Part shown: piece by piece, positions 8,082 through 16,187 of the stretch
How the letters are laid out: each line of letters starts with the position of its first letter
Numbering within the stretch: position 1 is the first letter of the stretch
Assembly: GCF_026241135.1 (NCBI RefSeq)
Contig: NZ_JAPFGA010000022.1
Location: 1-58,403, forward strand
Direction of reading: 5' to 3'
DNA: 58,403 bases
From: Galbibacter kalidii
Lineage (GTDB): Bacteria; Bacteroidota; Bacteroidia; Flavobacteriales; Flavobacteriaceae
Program-made: the position numbers and the translations under genes
The notes under the pieces: model-generated
The model's database searches: none
What the model saw: only the letters and a program-made list of their open reading frames with translations
What the model was told of the DNA's origin: nothing

Positions 8082-8282
8082 ATGGCAGTTTTAAAAGTCG
8101 TTGAAATTCTTGCCGACTCAGATAAGAGTTGGGAAGATGCCACTAGAAAAGCGGTAAAAAAAGCTTCGGAGTCGGTGAAAAACATAAAATCAGCATTTGT
8201 AAATTCTCAAAGTGTAACCGTTAAAGACGGTGGTGTTTCCACTTTTAGGGTCAATGTTAAGATTACCTTTGAGGTTGATTAA
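8082..8282 (+). CDS. Dodecin-like protein without the flavin-stacking Trp
   Basis: At 66 residues this has the full dodecin pattern: a beta strand (KVVEILADSDKSWEDA), one amphipathic helix, then two strands ending KITFEVD. Dodecins assemble as hollow 12-mers that store flavins, with a Trp in the NIRWVEV segment sandwiching the isoalloxazine rings. Here the equivalent segment is NIKSAFV, so Ser37 stands where the Trp is expected. The shell fold is probably kept but flavin binding is doubtful; calcium- or other-ligand dodecins exist. The gene is single with a clear terminator. Confidence 0.88.
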   Translation: MAVLKVVEILADSDKSWEDATRKAVKKASESVKNIKSAFVNSQSVTVKDGGVSTFRVNVKITFEVD

Positions 8283-8311
8283 ACCCACTTAGTGGAATTA
8301 AAAAGAAACTC

Positions 8312-8352
8312 CTGTTTGATGATTCTCCACGGAATTATCAAACAGTTTTTTA
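8312..8352 (+). terminator. Terminator of the dodecin gene
   Basis: CTGTTTGAT pairs with ATCAAACAG around a 16-base loop and is followed by TTTTTTAT. It begins about 30 bases after the stop codon. Confidence 0.75.
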
Positions 8353-8433
8353 TATCATTTTTTTCTATTCCCTGTAAGATCATTCCATCAAAATAAACTC
8401 TCTTCAAACTTTTTAATTTCAATACTTAAATTC

Positions 8434-8441
8434 TAATTTTG
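8434..8441 (+). promoter_or_regulatory. Candidate -7 element for the MscS gene
   Basis: TAATTTTG is a perfect TAnnTTTG, 26 bases before the ATG, implying a leader of about 20 bases. No clear -33 TTG is present. Confidence 0.4.
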
Positions 8442-8467
8442 GAAAAATTTAAAACTGAATAATTGAT

Positions 8468-9280
8468 ATGGAAACAGAGAAATGGATTGAAAAAGGATTC
8501 GAACTGATTTTGGACTATGCGCCCAAGGTTCTTCTCGCGATTTTAATATGGATTGTTGGTTCATGGATATTTGGCCGTCTGGTAAAATATGCCAAAAAAA
8601 TAATGGTCAAGCGGGAATATGATGTCAGCTTGCAAGGTTTTCTTTCAGCTTTGCTTTATTGGGGACTGAAAGTACTTTTGATCGTTATCATTTTAGGCAC
8701 CCTTGGAATCGAAACCACTTCTTTTGCTGCTATTATTGCTTCGGCAGGTTTGGCTATAGGCTTTGCCCTTCAAGGGTCATTGTCCAATTTTGCCGGTGGA
8801 GTTCTTATCCTCATCTTCAAACCATTCAAAGTTGGTGATTTTATTGAAGCACAAGGCGTTTCCGGTACGGTAAAAGAAATAGGTATTATCAATACCACCA
8901 TGAATACTTTTGGAAATCAACTAGCGATTCTCCCCAACGGAAAACTTTCTAACGAAAACATTGTAAACTACAGCGCAGAAAGTATTCGAAGAGAAAACAT
9001 CATATCGGGAATCAGTTATGATTCTGATATTAAAAAGGCTAAAAGCATCCTTCTTGATATCGTAACTTCAAACGAGAAAGTTCTTAAACACCCTGCACCG
9101 CAGGTTATGGTCGCTGAATTGGCCGACAGTTCCATCAACCTTTCTTTAAGGTATTGGGCTACAAACGAGAATTTCTGGGATTGCCGTTGGTATGTATTAG
9201 AAGAAATAAAGTATCGATTTGATGCTGAAGGCATTGAGATCCCTTTCCCACATCAAGTGGAAATCCAAAAACAAGGCTAA
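8468..9280 (+). CDS. Small-conductance mechanosensitive channel, MscS family
   Basis: This 270-residue protein has three transmembrane segments, the third being the pore helix rich in Gly and Ala (ASAGLAIGFALQGSLSNFAGG), followed by the family beta domain (FKPFKVGDFIEAQGVSGTVKEIGIINT) and an alpha-beta cytoplasmic vestibule. The size fits the minimal E. coli MscS type. It releases solutes on hypo-osmotic shock from the inner membrane. The stop codon overlaps the stop codon of tsaB on the other strand by four bases, so the two transcripts converge with no room for a terminator. Confidence 0.95.
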   Translation: METEKWIEKGFELILDYAPKVLLAILIWIVGSWIFGRLVKYAKKIMVKREYDVSLQGFLSALLYWGLKVLLIVIILGTLGIETTSFAAIIASAGLAIGFALQGSLSNFAGGVLILIFKPFKVGDFIEAQGVSGTVKEIGIINTTMNTFGNQLAILPNGKLSNENIVNYSAESIRRENIISGISYDSDIKKAKSILLDIVTSNEKVLKHPAPQVMVAELADSSINLSLRYWATNENFWDCRWYVLEEIKYRFDAEGIEIPFPHQVEIQKQG

Positions 9281-9957
9281 TGCTTGCTTTTAGGTTTTGT
9301 AGTCACAAAATCTTTTAAATAATACGGTTCAAAATAAGCGACATCTTCAAAGTCGCTTATTTTGTATTTGGTCTCTGCCAAAGACACCATTTCCCTAGCC
9401 GAAGGAAAACTTGTCTCTTCCTGAAAAACAGTATTGGTATGCATTATAACATCCTTGCATTTATTGGCACCATTACCTATAAAATAGACTTTGCCTCGTT
9501 TTAAAAATTCTGAAAAGGATTCCGGTGTTATGATTTCAGCCTGCGTATCCCGAATTTGTATATGCTCATGGTCAAAGACTGCTGAATAAACCTCCATTCG
9601 TCTGGCGTCCAACAACGAAACAACAGTACCGTTTTCAATCTCCAGCTGTAAGGCCAAAGAAGAAAGTGTAGGGATAGAGATCAAAGGCTTTTCCAAAGAA
9701 AAACACAGTCCTTTTACTGTTGACACCCCTATCCGAAGCCCTGTATAAGAACCCGGTCCTTTACTAACGGCAATGGCATCAATATCGTTGAAAGACAAAG
9801 AAGCATCTTTCAATGCTTCTTTTATAAATACGTGAAGATTTTCCGCATGTGAGTACCCTCCATCGTTGATCTCCTTCAATGCGATTAATTTTCCGTCCTT
9901 GCCTATACTTACCGAACAATTGGTTGTTGCGGTCTCAATATTTAGAATAATTGCCAT
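9277..9957 (-). CDS. tsaB: TsaB, tRNA threonylcarbamoyladenosine complex subunit
   Basis: The 226-residue product shows the ASKHA fold signature of TsaB/YeaZ: MAIILNIETATTNCSVSI at the N-terminus, then AVSKGPGSYTGLRIGVSTVKG near residue 65. TsaB has no full active site; it dimerises with TsaD and, with TsaE, makes t6A37 in ANN-decoding tRNAs in the cytoplasm. The length is typical. The gene follows the TolC-type operon on the same strand, but a terminator hairpin and a repeat unit in the 174-base spacer suggest separate transcription. Confidence 0.95.
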   Translation of the reverse strand: MAIILNIETATTNCSVSIGKDGKLIALKEINDGGYSHAENLHVFIKEALKDASLSFNDIDAIAVSKGPGSYTGLRIGVSTVKGLCFSLEKPLISIPTLSSLALQLEIENGTVVSLLDARRMEVYSAVFDHEHIQIRDTQAEIITPESFSEFLKRGKVYFIGNGANKCKDVIMHTNTVFQEETSFPSAREMVSLAETKYKISDFEDVAYFEPYYLKDFVTTKPKSKH

Positions 9958-9962
9958 AGTGT

Positions 9963-9994
9963 GAACTCGTCTAAACTTTTTTCAATTGGCTAAA
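9963..9994 (+). repeat. Dispersed repeat with CAATTGG core, copy 1
   Basis: The sequence GAACTCGTCTAAACTTTTTT followed by CAATTGGCTAAA recurs at 23738-23770 and, inverted, at 51597-51627. All three sit in spacers between two minus-strand genes. Confidence 0.55.
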
Positions 9995-10095
9995 TCCCGA
10001 AGCGTCAGGAGTTCTTTTTTTGTCCATGCGCCTTCTAGCTTTCTTGTTATAAGCCGATGGTTTCATTTGCCCGCACGCCTGCTGGCTCTATCGCT

Positions 10096-10120
10096 AAAAA
10101 CATCCACCGGATGTTTTTTT
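10096..10120 (-). terminator. Terminator of the TolC-type operon
   Basis: AAAAACATCC and GGATGTTTTT form a perfect 10-bp stem with a 3-base loop, 12 bases beyond the stop codon of the TolC-like gene. Symmetry makes it active on both strands; T-runs flank both ends. Confidence 0.7.
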
Positions 10121-10131
10121 AACGCTCGGTC

Positions 10132-11457
10132 CTACCATTGTTCCAAAGGAATTCCATAATAAAATTGAAGTACCTTCAAACGGAAAATATAATTGTATTT
10201 GGTTTGTATCAATGTGGCCTCGGCATCGTCTAATCTTGCTTGCGCCTGACTGAAATCAAAACCGTTCATCAAGCCTACGTTATAACGCTCTTTAGCATAA
10301 TCGAAAGCCAAGCGCCTCGCCTCTATAGCTTTTCCTGCAGCTTCATAAGATTTGAAGGCTCCTTTAACATCGGCAAATGCCTGGTTCACGTCTGTTTCCA
10401 AGTTCAATTTATCTTGTTGAAGTTGCAGTTCTGCCCTGTTTACGCCAATCTTACTTCTTTTTATATTATTTTTTACACTGAAGTTATTCAGAATAGGAAT
10501 ATTTAATTGAACCCCGTATGAAAATCCGTCGAAAAACCATAACTGATCTGTAAATGATGCTGTATTCCCATCAGAATATCGGGTGTTATAATTGAAAAAA
10601 GCTCCCAATGAAGGATATCTGGCTCCTTTAGCGATATCCAAATCCTTTTCGGCCAATTCGACATTCATTTCTGAAGCTTTAATATCGTTTCTGAAGGACA
10701 CCGCTTTTTCATAAATCTCTTTTGGAGCAACTTCCAATACACTATCATCCGGAATAACGTAACCTTCATCAACTACATCAAAATTTTCATAATCGGTAAT
10801 CTGTAACAACTGTGCAAGTCCGATTCTGGAAATAATCACACTATTTTCAGCATTGACAATCTGTTGTTCCTGATTGGCGGCAGTCGCTTCTATCTCCAAC
10901 AAATCCCCTCTTGGAAGCACCCCATTATCTACCAATTCCCGGGTTCGCTCCAAATCCTGTTGAGTCGCTTTGTATTGCGCTTTTAAAACATTGAGTGTTT
11001 CCCTATTGGACAGTATTTGAAGGTATGCATTGGCAACAGCCAGCCTTATATCGTCCTTTATATCTTCTACCTGATATTGTGTTGCCACAGCACTCAGGTT
11101 TGCCCTATTGAGTCTGTGAAAATTCCGCAAACCATCAAACAAAGTAACACTGGATGATATCGATGGAGACATAGAAAACACAGTTTGATTAATCAGACTG
11201 TTGGTCAACGGATCGATATTGGCTCCTGTACTCGAAGTCGCAGATACCTGCCCATTAATGGTCGGGATAAAATTCCCAATGGCATCCGATTTATCGATTT
11301 TTGCATTCTCTAAGTCCAGTTCGGCTTGTTGAATGGTCAAGTTGTTTTCTTCGGCATATCTTACACACTCTTCCAAGGTCCAATACTGCGTCTGTGCAGA
11401 AAGAAAAACTGAACAAAGCAATGTAACAACTAATAGTATTAACTTCATAAAACTCAT
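10132..11457 (-). CDS. TolC family outer-membrane channel
   Basis: The 441-residue protein has a signal peptide (cleavage near VFLSAQ-T) and two OEP repeats made of long helices with beta hairpins between them, starting YWTLEECVRYAEENNLTIQQAELDLENAK. It would form the trimeric outer-membrane duct that joins the adaptor and the MacB-like transporter encoded directly upstream. The gap to the adaptor gene is 6 bases, so they are co-transcribed. It is the last gene of a five-gene operon. The substrate is not deducible. Confidence 0.93.
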   Translation of the reverse strand: MSFMKLILLVVTLLCSVFLSAQTQYWTLEECVRYAEENNLTIQQAELDLENAKIDKSDAIGNFIPTINGQVSATSSTGANIDPLTNSLINQTVFSMSPSISSSVTLFDGLRNFHRLNRANLSAVATQYQVEDIKDDIRLAVANAYLQILSNRETLNVLKAQYKATQQDLERTRELVDNGVLPRGDLLEIEATAANQEQQIVNAENSVIISRIGLAQLLQITDYENFDVVDEGYVIPDDSVLEVAPKEIYEKAVSFRNDIKASEMNVELAEKDLDIAKGARYPSLGAFFNYNTRYSDGNTASFTDQLWFFDGFSYGVQLNIPILNNFSVKNNIKRSKIGVNRAELQLQQDKLNLETDVNQAFADVKGAFKSYEAAGKAIEARRLAFDYAKERYNVGLMNGFDFSQAQARLDDAEATLIQTKYNYIFRLKVLQFYYGIPLEQW

Positions 11458-11463
11458 TTTTTA

Positions 11464-12585
11464 TTAGTTATTTCCTGATCCTTCTTCAACAACAGGTTCA
11501 ATCTTGTTCCAAACCTTGATCTTATCTTCTTTCGTAATACCGGACAACACCTCTACATTGATTCCATCTGAAACACCCAATTCAAGGTCGTGACGTTCAT
11601 ATTCATTTTCGCCGGTGAGTACTTCAACATAAGGTTCTTCGGTTTTCTTATCAAATTGAAGCAATGCTTCCTTAACGGCTAGCACACTATCTTTTTTCTC
11701 CAAAATAATAGAAGCATTGGCACTGTAACCCGCTCTAATAAACACGTCTTCTTCTACCACCACATCGGCTTCAATGGTAAACTGAACAGCACCTTGATCT
11801 TCAACTCCTTTTGGAGCTACAAACTTTAGTTTTGCATCAAACTCCTTGTCTTGTACCGCCCCCAAATTGATCGTAAGCGGCATTCCTATTTTCAATTTAT
11901 CTACTTCGGCTTCGTCCACTTTTCCTTCAAAAATCATTTTAGACATATCTGCAATGGTAGCAATAGAAGTTCCGTCATTGAAATTGTTGGCTTCAATCAC
12001 CTGATCTCCTTCTTTTACGGGGATTTCCAAAACAGTTCCATTAACTGTAGCTCGGATATTGGTATTGGCCGTAGCCGAACCTCCCGCTGAACCCACTCGG
12101 ATGATCTGATAATCATTTCGGGCGTTTTCAAGTTCCTGCTCGGCTTGGTTGTATTGTAGTTCTATGGAAAGAAAATCCTGATTCGAAACGACTCCTTTTT
12201 CAAAAAGTGTTTTGTTCCTTTCGTATTCTGTTTGTGCATTGCTGAGTGCCATCTGTGCATTTTTAACTCGTCCTCTTGCGCTTACCAGTGATTGCTCATT
12301 TGGAACTACTTTGATCTTTGCGATCAAGTCGCCGGATTTCAACTCGTCTCCTTCTTCGACAAAAATACCATCAATGATCCCTGAAATTTGTGGTTTTATG
12401 AGCACTTCGTCTTCCGGTATTACTTTTCCGGTTGCAACCACCTTGTTGATAATCGTTTCTTCGGTAGCTGTAGTAGTATCATAGGATACTGCCGGCTTAC
12501 TGTTTGTTTTTAAAATCCTGGCAACCGCATACAGGAGCAACAACACTCCAACTGCAATTAAAACATACTTTAAAATTTTCTTCAT
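11464..12585 (-). CDS. Periplasmic adaptor (membrane fusion protein), MacA/HlyD-like
   Basis: One N-terminal membrane helix (about residues 5-25), a barrel-sandwich (lipoyl-like) half near residues 50-95, a coiled-coil hairpin (about 100-165, ARGRVKNAQMALSNAQTEYE), the returning half-lipoyl motif (IRATVNGTVLEIPVKEGDQV) and beta-barrel domains. At 373 residues it is of normal MacA length. It would bridge the FtsX-type permeases and the TolC channel. The C-terminus is acidic (EPVVEEGSGNN). The gene lies between the permease and TolC genes with 6-11 base gaps. Confidence 0.93.
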   Translation of the reverse strand: MKKILKYVLIAVGVLLLLYAVARILKTNSKPAVSYDTTTATEETIINKVVATGKVIPEDEVLIKPQISGIIDGIFVEEGDELKSGDLIAKIKVVPNEQSLVSARGRVKNAQMALSNAQTEYERNKTLFEKGVVSNQDFLSIELQYNQAEQELENARNDYQIIRVGSAGGSATANTNIRATVNGTVLEIPVKEGDQVIEANNFNDGTSIATIADMSKMIFEGKVDEAEVDKLKIGMPLTINLGAVQDKEFDAKLKFVAPKGVEDQGAVQFTIEADVVVEEDVFIRAGYSANASIILEKKDSVLAVKEALLQFDKKTEEPYVEVLTGENEYERHDLELGVSDGINVEVLSGITKEDKIKVWNKIEPVVEEGSGNN

Positions 12586-12596
12586 AGTTATTTAGT

Positions 12597-13841
12597 TTAT
12601 TCTTCTCTTAATGCTTCTATTGGTTTTATTTTTACTGCTCTGTTTGCAGGGATCAAGCCTATCAACACACTTAAGGTGACCATAAGGATGAAGGAGATCG
12701 TGATCTGCAATAAACTTACCGTCGGGTTTACAAAAGGAAAGTCTTCTGATGCTCCAAACTTATAATCCAAAAAGTGTAAAACAGCCACTGATATAACAAA
12801 GCCTATAAGTCCAGCAAAGGTGGTAAGCACAATAGATTCTAATATAATTTGGCGTTTAATGATCTTCGGCGTTGCTCCCAATGCACGTCTCACCCCTATT
12901 TCGTTAGTTCGTTCTTTTACTGTGATGAGTAGAATATTACTTACCGCAATCACCCCAGCTAACAAGGTGAAAATCCCGACAAAAAAGGAAAACCCTTGTA
13001 GCACCATCACAAAAGCACTTATTCCTGTAAAGACTTCCGACATGTCAAAAGAACCAAAGGCCCTCACATCGTTGGGGTGTACATTGTATTTTTCTTTCAT
13101 CAAGGTCTTGATCTTGTTTTCTGCTACTTTAACCTGTTTACCGGGATGGATCAAAATAGCCATCCAGCCAATTTTATTTCCTGTATTGAATACTTTCTGA
13201 AAGGTGGTAAAAGGCACAAAAACTGCATTTTCTCCTTCAAAATTGATGTTGTCGTTTCTTTTGTACACACCAACCACCATAAAATAAATACCATTGACCT
13301 GAATAAACTTCCCGATGGCATTTTCTCCTTTGTCAAACAACAGTTTGTAGGCATCAAGACCTATAACACATACTTTTTTAGATTCGTCGATATCACTTTG
13401 ATTGAGGAACCTCCCTTCAACAATTCGCTTTTTTGAAACGAGACTGATGCTTGGATAATCTCCATAAACACCAGATCCACTGGTCTTTCCTTCTCTAATA
13501 ACCGTAGCAGAACCTGATTGAATACGCGGAGCAATAATGTCTACTTCACTTACCTGTCTTTTGATCAAGTCCACATCTTCCAACGTAAAATCGATACGCC
13601 TACCGCGTTCAAATCCGCCATAAGGCATAGAGGTGGTTTGCGTCCACATAAACATACTATTGCTTGCCGTTCCAGCAAAAATCTTATTAAATCCGTTGGA
13701 CATTCCGGTGGTAGCTCCTAAAAGCAGGATAAGGATGATTATGGCAAAGATAACCCCCAAAGTCGTCAAGACCGTCCTTAACATATTTTTGCTAAGGGTG
13801 CTGAACACTTCATTCCATAGATCTCTGTCGAATATTCCCAT
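12597..13841 (-). CDS. ABC transporter permease, MacB/FtsX type (second of two)
   Basis: This 414-residue protein has one N-terminal transmembrane helix after the MacB_PCD leader (NMLRTVLTTLGVIFAIIILI), a large periplasmic domain, then three C-terminal helices of the FtsX domain with the conserved VKERTNEIGVRRALGATPK and a final IKPIEALREE. It lacks an ATPase; the separate ATPase two genes upstream must power it. It is similar to the permease next to it (start only 2 bases after that gene's end) and the two likely form a heterodimer of mechanotransmission type. Confidence 0.93.
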   Translation of the reverse strand: MGIFDRDLWNEVFSTLSKNMLRTVLTTLGVIFAIIILILLLGATTGMSNGFNKIFAGTASNSMFMWTQTTSMPYGGFERGRRIDFTLEDVDLIKRQVSEVDIIAPRIQSGSATVIREGKTSGSGVYGDYPSISLVSKKRIVEGRFLNQSDIDESKKVCVIGLDAYKLLFDKGENAIGKFIQVNGIYFMVVGVYKRNDNINFEGENAVFVPFTTFQKVFNTGNKIGWMAILIHPGKQVKVAENKIKTLMKEKYNVHPNDVRAFGSFDMSEVFTGISAFVMVLQGFSFFVGIFTLLAGVIAVSNILLITVKERTNEIGVRRALGATPKIIKRQIILESIVLTTFAGLIGFVISVAVLHFLDYKFGASEDFPFVNPTVSLLQITISFILMVTLSVLIGLIPANRAVKIKPIEALREE

Positions 13842-13843
13842 AG

Positions 13844-15073
13844 TTAGTCGGCTCTTAATGCTACAATTGGTTTAACTCTTGCTGCTTTTATGGCTGGGAT
13901 AAGTCCTGCCAACACTCCTGCTACGATCAACACTATTGTCGATGTGATTACGGTAACCCCATCTACCGACGGGTTGGCGAAAGCGGGTGTATCAAGAATC
14001 GGAGAAATCAACGCGACTATCGAGGTGGCAAAAATCATCCCTATAAATCCGGAAATGGATGTAATAAAAACAGATTCTAAAAGCACCAGTTTTATCACAT
14101 CAAAAGGTTTGGCTCCCAAAGCCTTTCTTACCCCTATCTCTTTGGTTCTTTCTTTGATGATAAACACCAAAATATTTCCGATACCTACAATCCCTGCGAT
14201 AAGAATTAGCATCCCCACACCAATACTAATCATAGAAAGTACCAGAGTGAAATTGTTCAGATCGGAAAAACCTTCAGCATAATTATTAATATAGATAGCC
14301 CCTTGATCATCCGGAGCGATGACCAATCGCCGTTTCAATGCCTTTTCTAAACTGTTTGAAAAGTTGATTGCTTCAGCAAAATTGAAATCTGGATTGTATG
14401 TTAGCGTAATTTGATCGATATGATCAGTATTTCCATACAAACGTTGAAAGGTGGAAATCGGTGCATACATATTGCGCTCTTCCCTTTCATTCCCATCATC
14501 AGAGAAAATCCCGATGACCTTGAACGACAATCCATTTAGAATAATGTCTTTCCCTATAGGGTCTTCATCTTTAAAAAGTTCTTCGGCAGCCACTTTACCC
14601 ATCACAACCACTTTAAGGGTATTCTTTATATCATTTTGGTTGATATACCGCCCTTTGTCTATCTGAGTACGCTCGATAAACCAATGATCCGGGCTTATCG
14701 ACCTAACCGAATAGGTTCCGGTTTCGTTTTTATAACTGATGGGAACACTTTTGCCATAACGCGGACTTATATACTCATAATACCCATCAAAACTCTTTTT
14801 AATAAAATCGAGATCGCTGTTGTCCAGTTGGATTCTCCTTCCTTTTTCAAAACCACCATAGGCTTTTGTGGTTTCCCAAGCACTAATAAAAATGGAATTA
14901 CTCGCATCGTCACCAAACTGTTTGGTAAAGCCATTTTTCATCCCATCGACAGAAGCCAAAAGAAGGACAAGAATAAAGATACCCCATGCCACAGAAAATC
15001 CGGTCAAGAATGTTCTTAACTTATTGCTCTTTATACTGTGGAATATTTCAGACCAAAGATCCCTACTGAACAT
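13844..15073 (-). CDS. ABC transporter permease, MacB/FtsX type (first of two)
   Basis: The 409-residue product has the same plan as its downstream neighbour: MacB_PCD N-terminal helix (KLRTFLTGFSVAWGIFILVL), periplasmic domain, and an FtsX C-terminal unit with IKERTKEIGVRKALGAKPF. The paralogues share the segment YGGFEKGRRI/YGGFERGRRI early in the periplasmic domain, which points to a tandem duplication. The start overlaps the ATPase gene's end by 11 bases, consistent with translational coupling. Confidence 0.93.
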   Translation of the reverse strand: MFSRDLWSEIFHSIKSNKLRTFLTGFSVAWGIFILVLLLASVDGMKNGFTKQFGDDASNSIFISAWETTKAYGGFEKGRRIQLDNSDLDFIKKSFDGYYEYISPRYGKSVPISYKNETGTYSVRSISPDHWFIERTQIDKGRYINQNDIKNTLKVVVMGKVAAEELFKDEDPIGKDIILNGLSFKVIGIFSDDGNEREERNMYAPISTFQRLYGNTDHIDQITLTYNPDFNFAEAINFSNSLEKALKRRLVIAPDDQGAIYINNYAEGFSDLNNFTLVLSMISIGVGMLILIAGIVGIGNILVFIIKERTKEIGVRKALGAKPFDVIKLVLLESVFITSISGFIGMIFATSIVALISPILDTPAFANPSVDGVTVITSTIVLIVAGVLAGLIPAIKAARVKPIVALRAD

Positions 15074-15767
15074 ATTCTGAAGCTCTTACTTGATTCACAT
15101 AGCTATCTTCTACAATAACACCGTCTTTTAAATGTACAATACGCTTGCACATATGTGCGATATCATCTTCGTGTGTTACTACCAAAATGGTTTTTCCTTG
15201 GTCATTGATTTTTTGAACAAGGTCCATGACCTCACGAGAAGTAGTACTGTCTAAAGCTCCTGTCGGCTCATCGGCCAACATTACTTTGGGTTCTGCCGCC
15301 AAAGCCCTGGCTATGGCCACCCTTTGTTTTTGCCCACCGGAAAGTTCGCTCGGCAAATGTTCAATCCACGGGCCTAAACCTACAGATTCCAAATGTTTTA
15401 TAGCTCTTTCTTTTCGTTCTTTTCTGGGGACTCCTTGATAATACAAGGGTAAAGCAACATTTTCCCAGGCCGTTTTGTAGTTGATCAAGTTGAATGACTG
15501 AAAAATAAAACCGAGGAATTTATTCCTGTAGTTGGCTGCTTTGGTTTCGTTGAGGTTTTTGATCGGCACTTCATCCAAAATATATTCGCCTTCATCCAAA
15601 TTGTCTAACATTCCCAAAATGTTCAAAAAAGTTGATTTTCCCGATCCGGATGACCCCATAATCGCCACCAACTCCCCTTCTTTAATAGATAAATTGATTC
15701 CTTTAAGAACGTGAAGGGAGTTACTCCCCATGTGATACGACTTATGAAGGTTTTTTATTTCAATCAT
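15063..15767 (-). CDS. ABC transporter ATPase, MacB/LolD type
   Basis: All nucleotide-binding motifs are intact: Walker A at residues 38-46 (GSSGSGKST), Q-loop Gln90, signature LSGGQ at 142-146, Walker B ending Asp166-Glu167 (MLADEP) and switch His199. The 234-residue length fits the LolD/MacB/FtsE subgroup. As first gene of the operon it powers the two FtsX-type permeases, which with the adaptor and TolC channel would form a tripartite complex expelling a substrate from the periplasm. No adjacent regulator hints at the cargo. Confidence 0.95.
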   Translation of the reverse strand: MIEIKNLHKSYHMGSNSLHVLKGINLSIKEGELVAIMGSSGSGKSTFLNILGMLDNLDEGEYILDEVPIKNLNETKAANYRNKFLGFIFQSFNLINYKTAWENVALPLYYQGVPRKERKERAIKHLESVGLGPWIEHLPSELSGGQKQRVAIARALAAEPKVMLADEPTGALDSTTSREVMDLVQKINDQGKTILVVTHEDDIAHMCKRIVHLKDGVIVEDSYVNQVRASEYVQ

Positions 15768-15859
15768 GATGGCTAGTTTTATTAGGTATTGTTTTCAGTC
15801 AAAATGAAAACACAAAAAATACTATGCCAAAAGGCATGCATTCTATAAGACTTCTAAAG

Positions 15860-15893
15860 AATTAATTTGTTACCAAAAAAATGCAAATTAATT
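15860..15893. promoter_or_regulatory. Inverted repeat upstream of the export operon
   Basis: AATTAATTTG at 15860-15869 and CAAATTAATT at 15884-15893 are exact complements with 14 bases between. The minus-strand reading TTAATTTGCA also resembles a -7 box (one base off TAnnTTTG). It lies about 95-125 bases before the ATPase start, so it could be an operator or a symmetric promoter. A second small palindrome, ATGCC-AAAA-GGCAT, is nearby at about 15824-15837. Confidence 0.35.
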
Positions 15894-15974
15894 GTTAAAG
15901 TTTTGTTTTCTTCTGAAAATCAATCAGTAAAAGATCATCAAATAGACTTCACCCCACAAGAACTGATGTATAAC

Positions 15975-16184
15975 TTATTTCATTTTTTTGAAGATATAAT
16001 ATCCTAAAACACCTATCAAAATGTAGGGTACGGCCATTAGGTAGATAATTCCGTTATTGATCCCTTGGGCCACTTCTTGTCCTTCACCACTTTCGAGCAC
16101 AGCTCTACACATGGCACACTGTGCCTGTATCAGCCCGGGAAGGATGATTAAACAAAGGGATATGAATAATTTATTGTGCTGCAT
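15975..16184 (-). CDS. Small membrane protein with a CxxC motif
   Basis: This 69-residue product has a signal sequence (LFISLCLIILPGLIQAQ), then Cys23-Ala-Met-Cys26, a short soluble stretch, and one transmembrane helix at about 45-63 ending FKKMK. The CAMC pair would face the periplasm and could bind copper or act as a redox pair. It is the last gene of the oxidase assembly operon, 3 bases after the DUF420 gene, which favours a role in metal delivery to cytochrome oxidase. I do not recognise a named family. Confidence 0.75.
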   Translation of the reverse strand: MQHNKLFISLCLIILPGLIQAQCAMCRAVLESGEGQEVAQGINNGIIYLMAVPYILIGVLGYYIFKKMK

Positions 16185-16187
16185 AAA

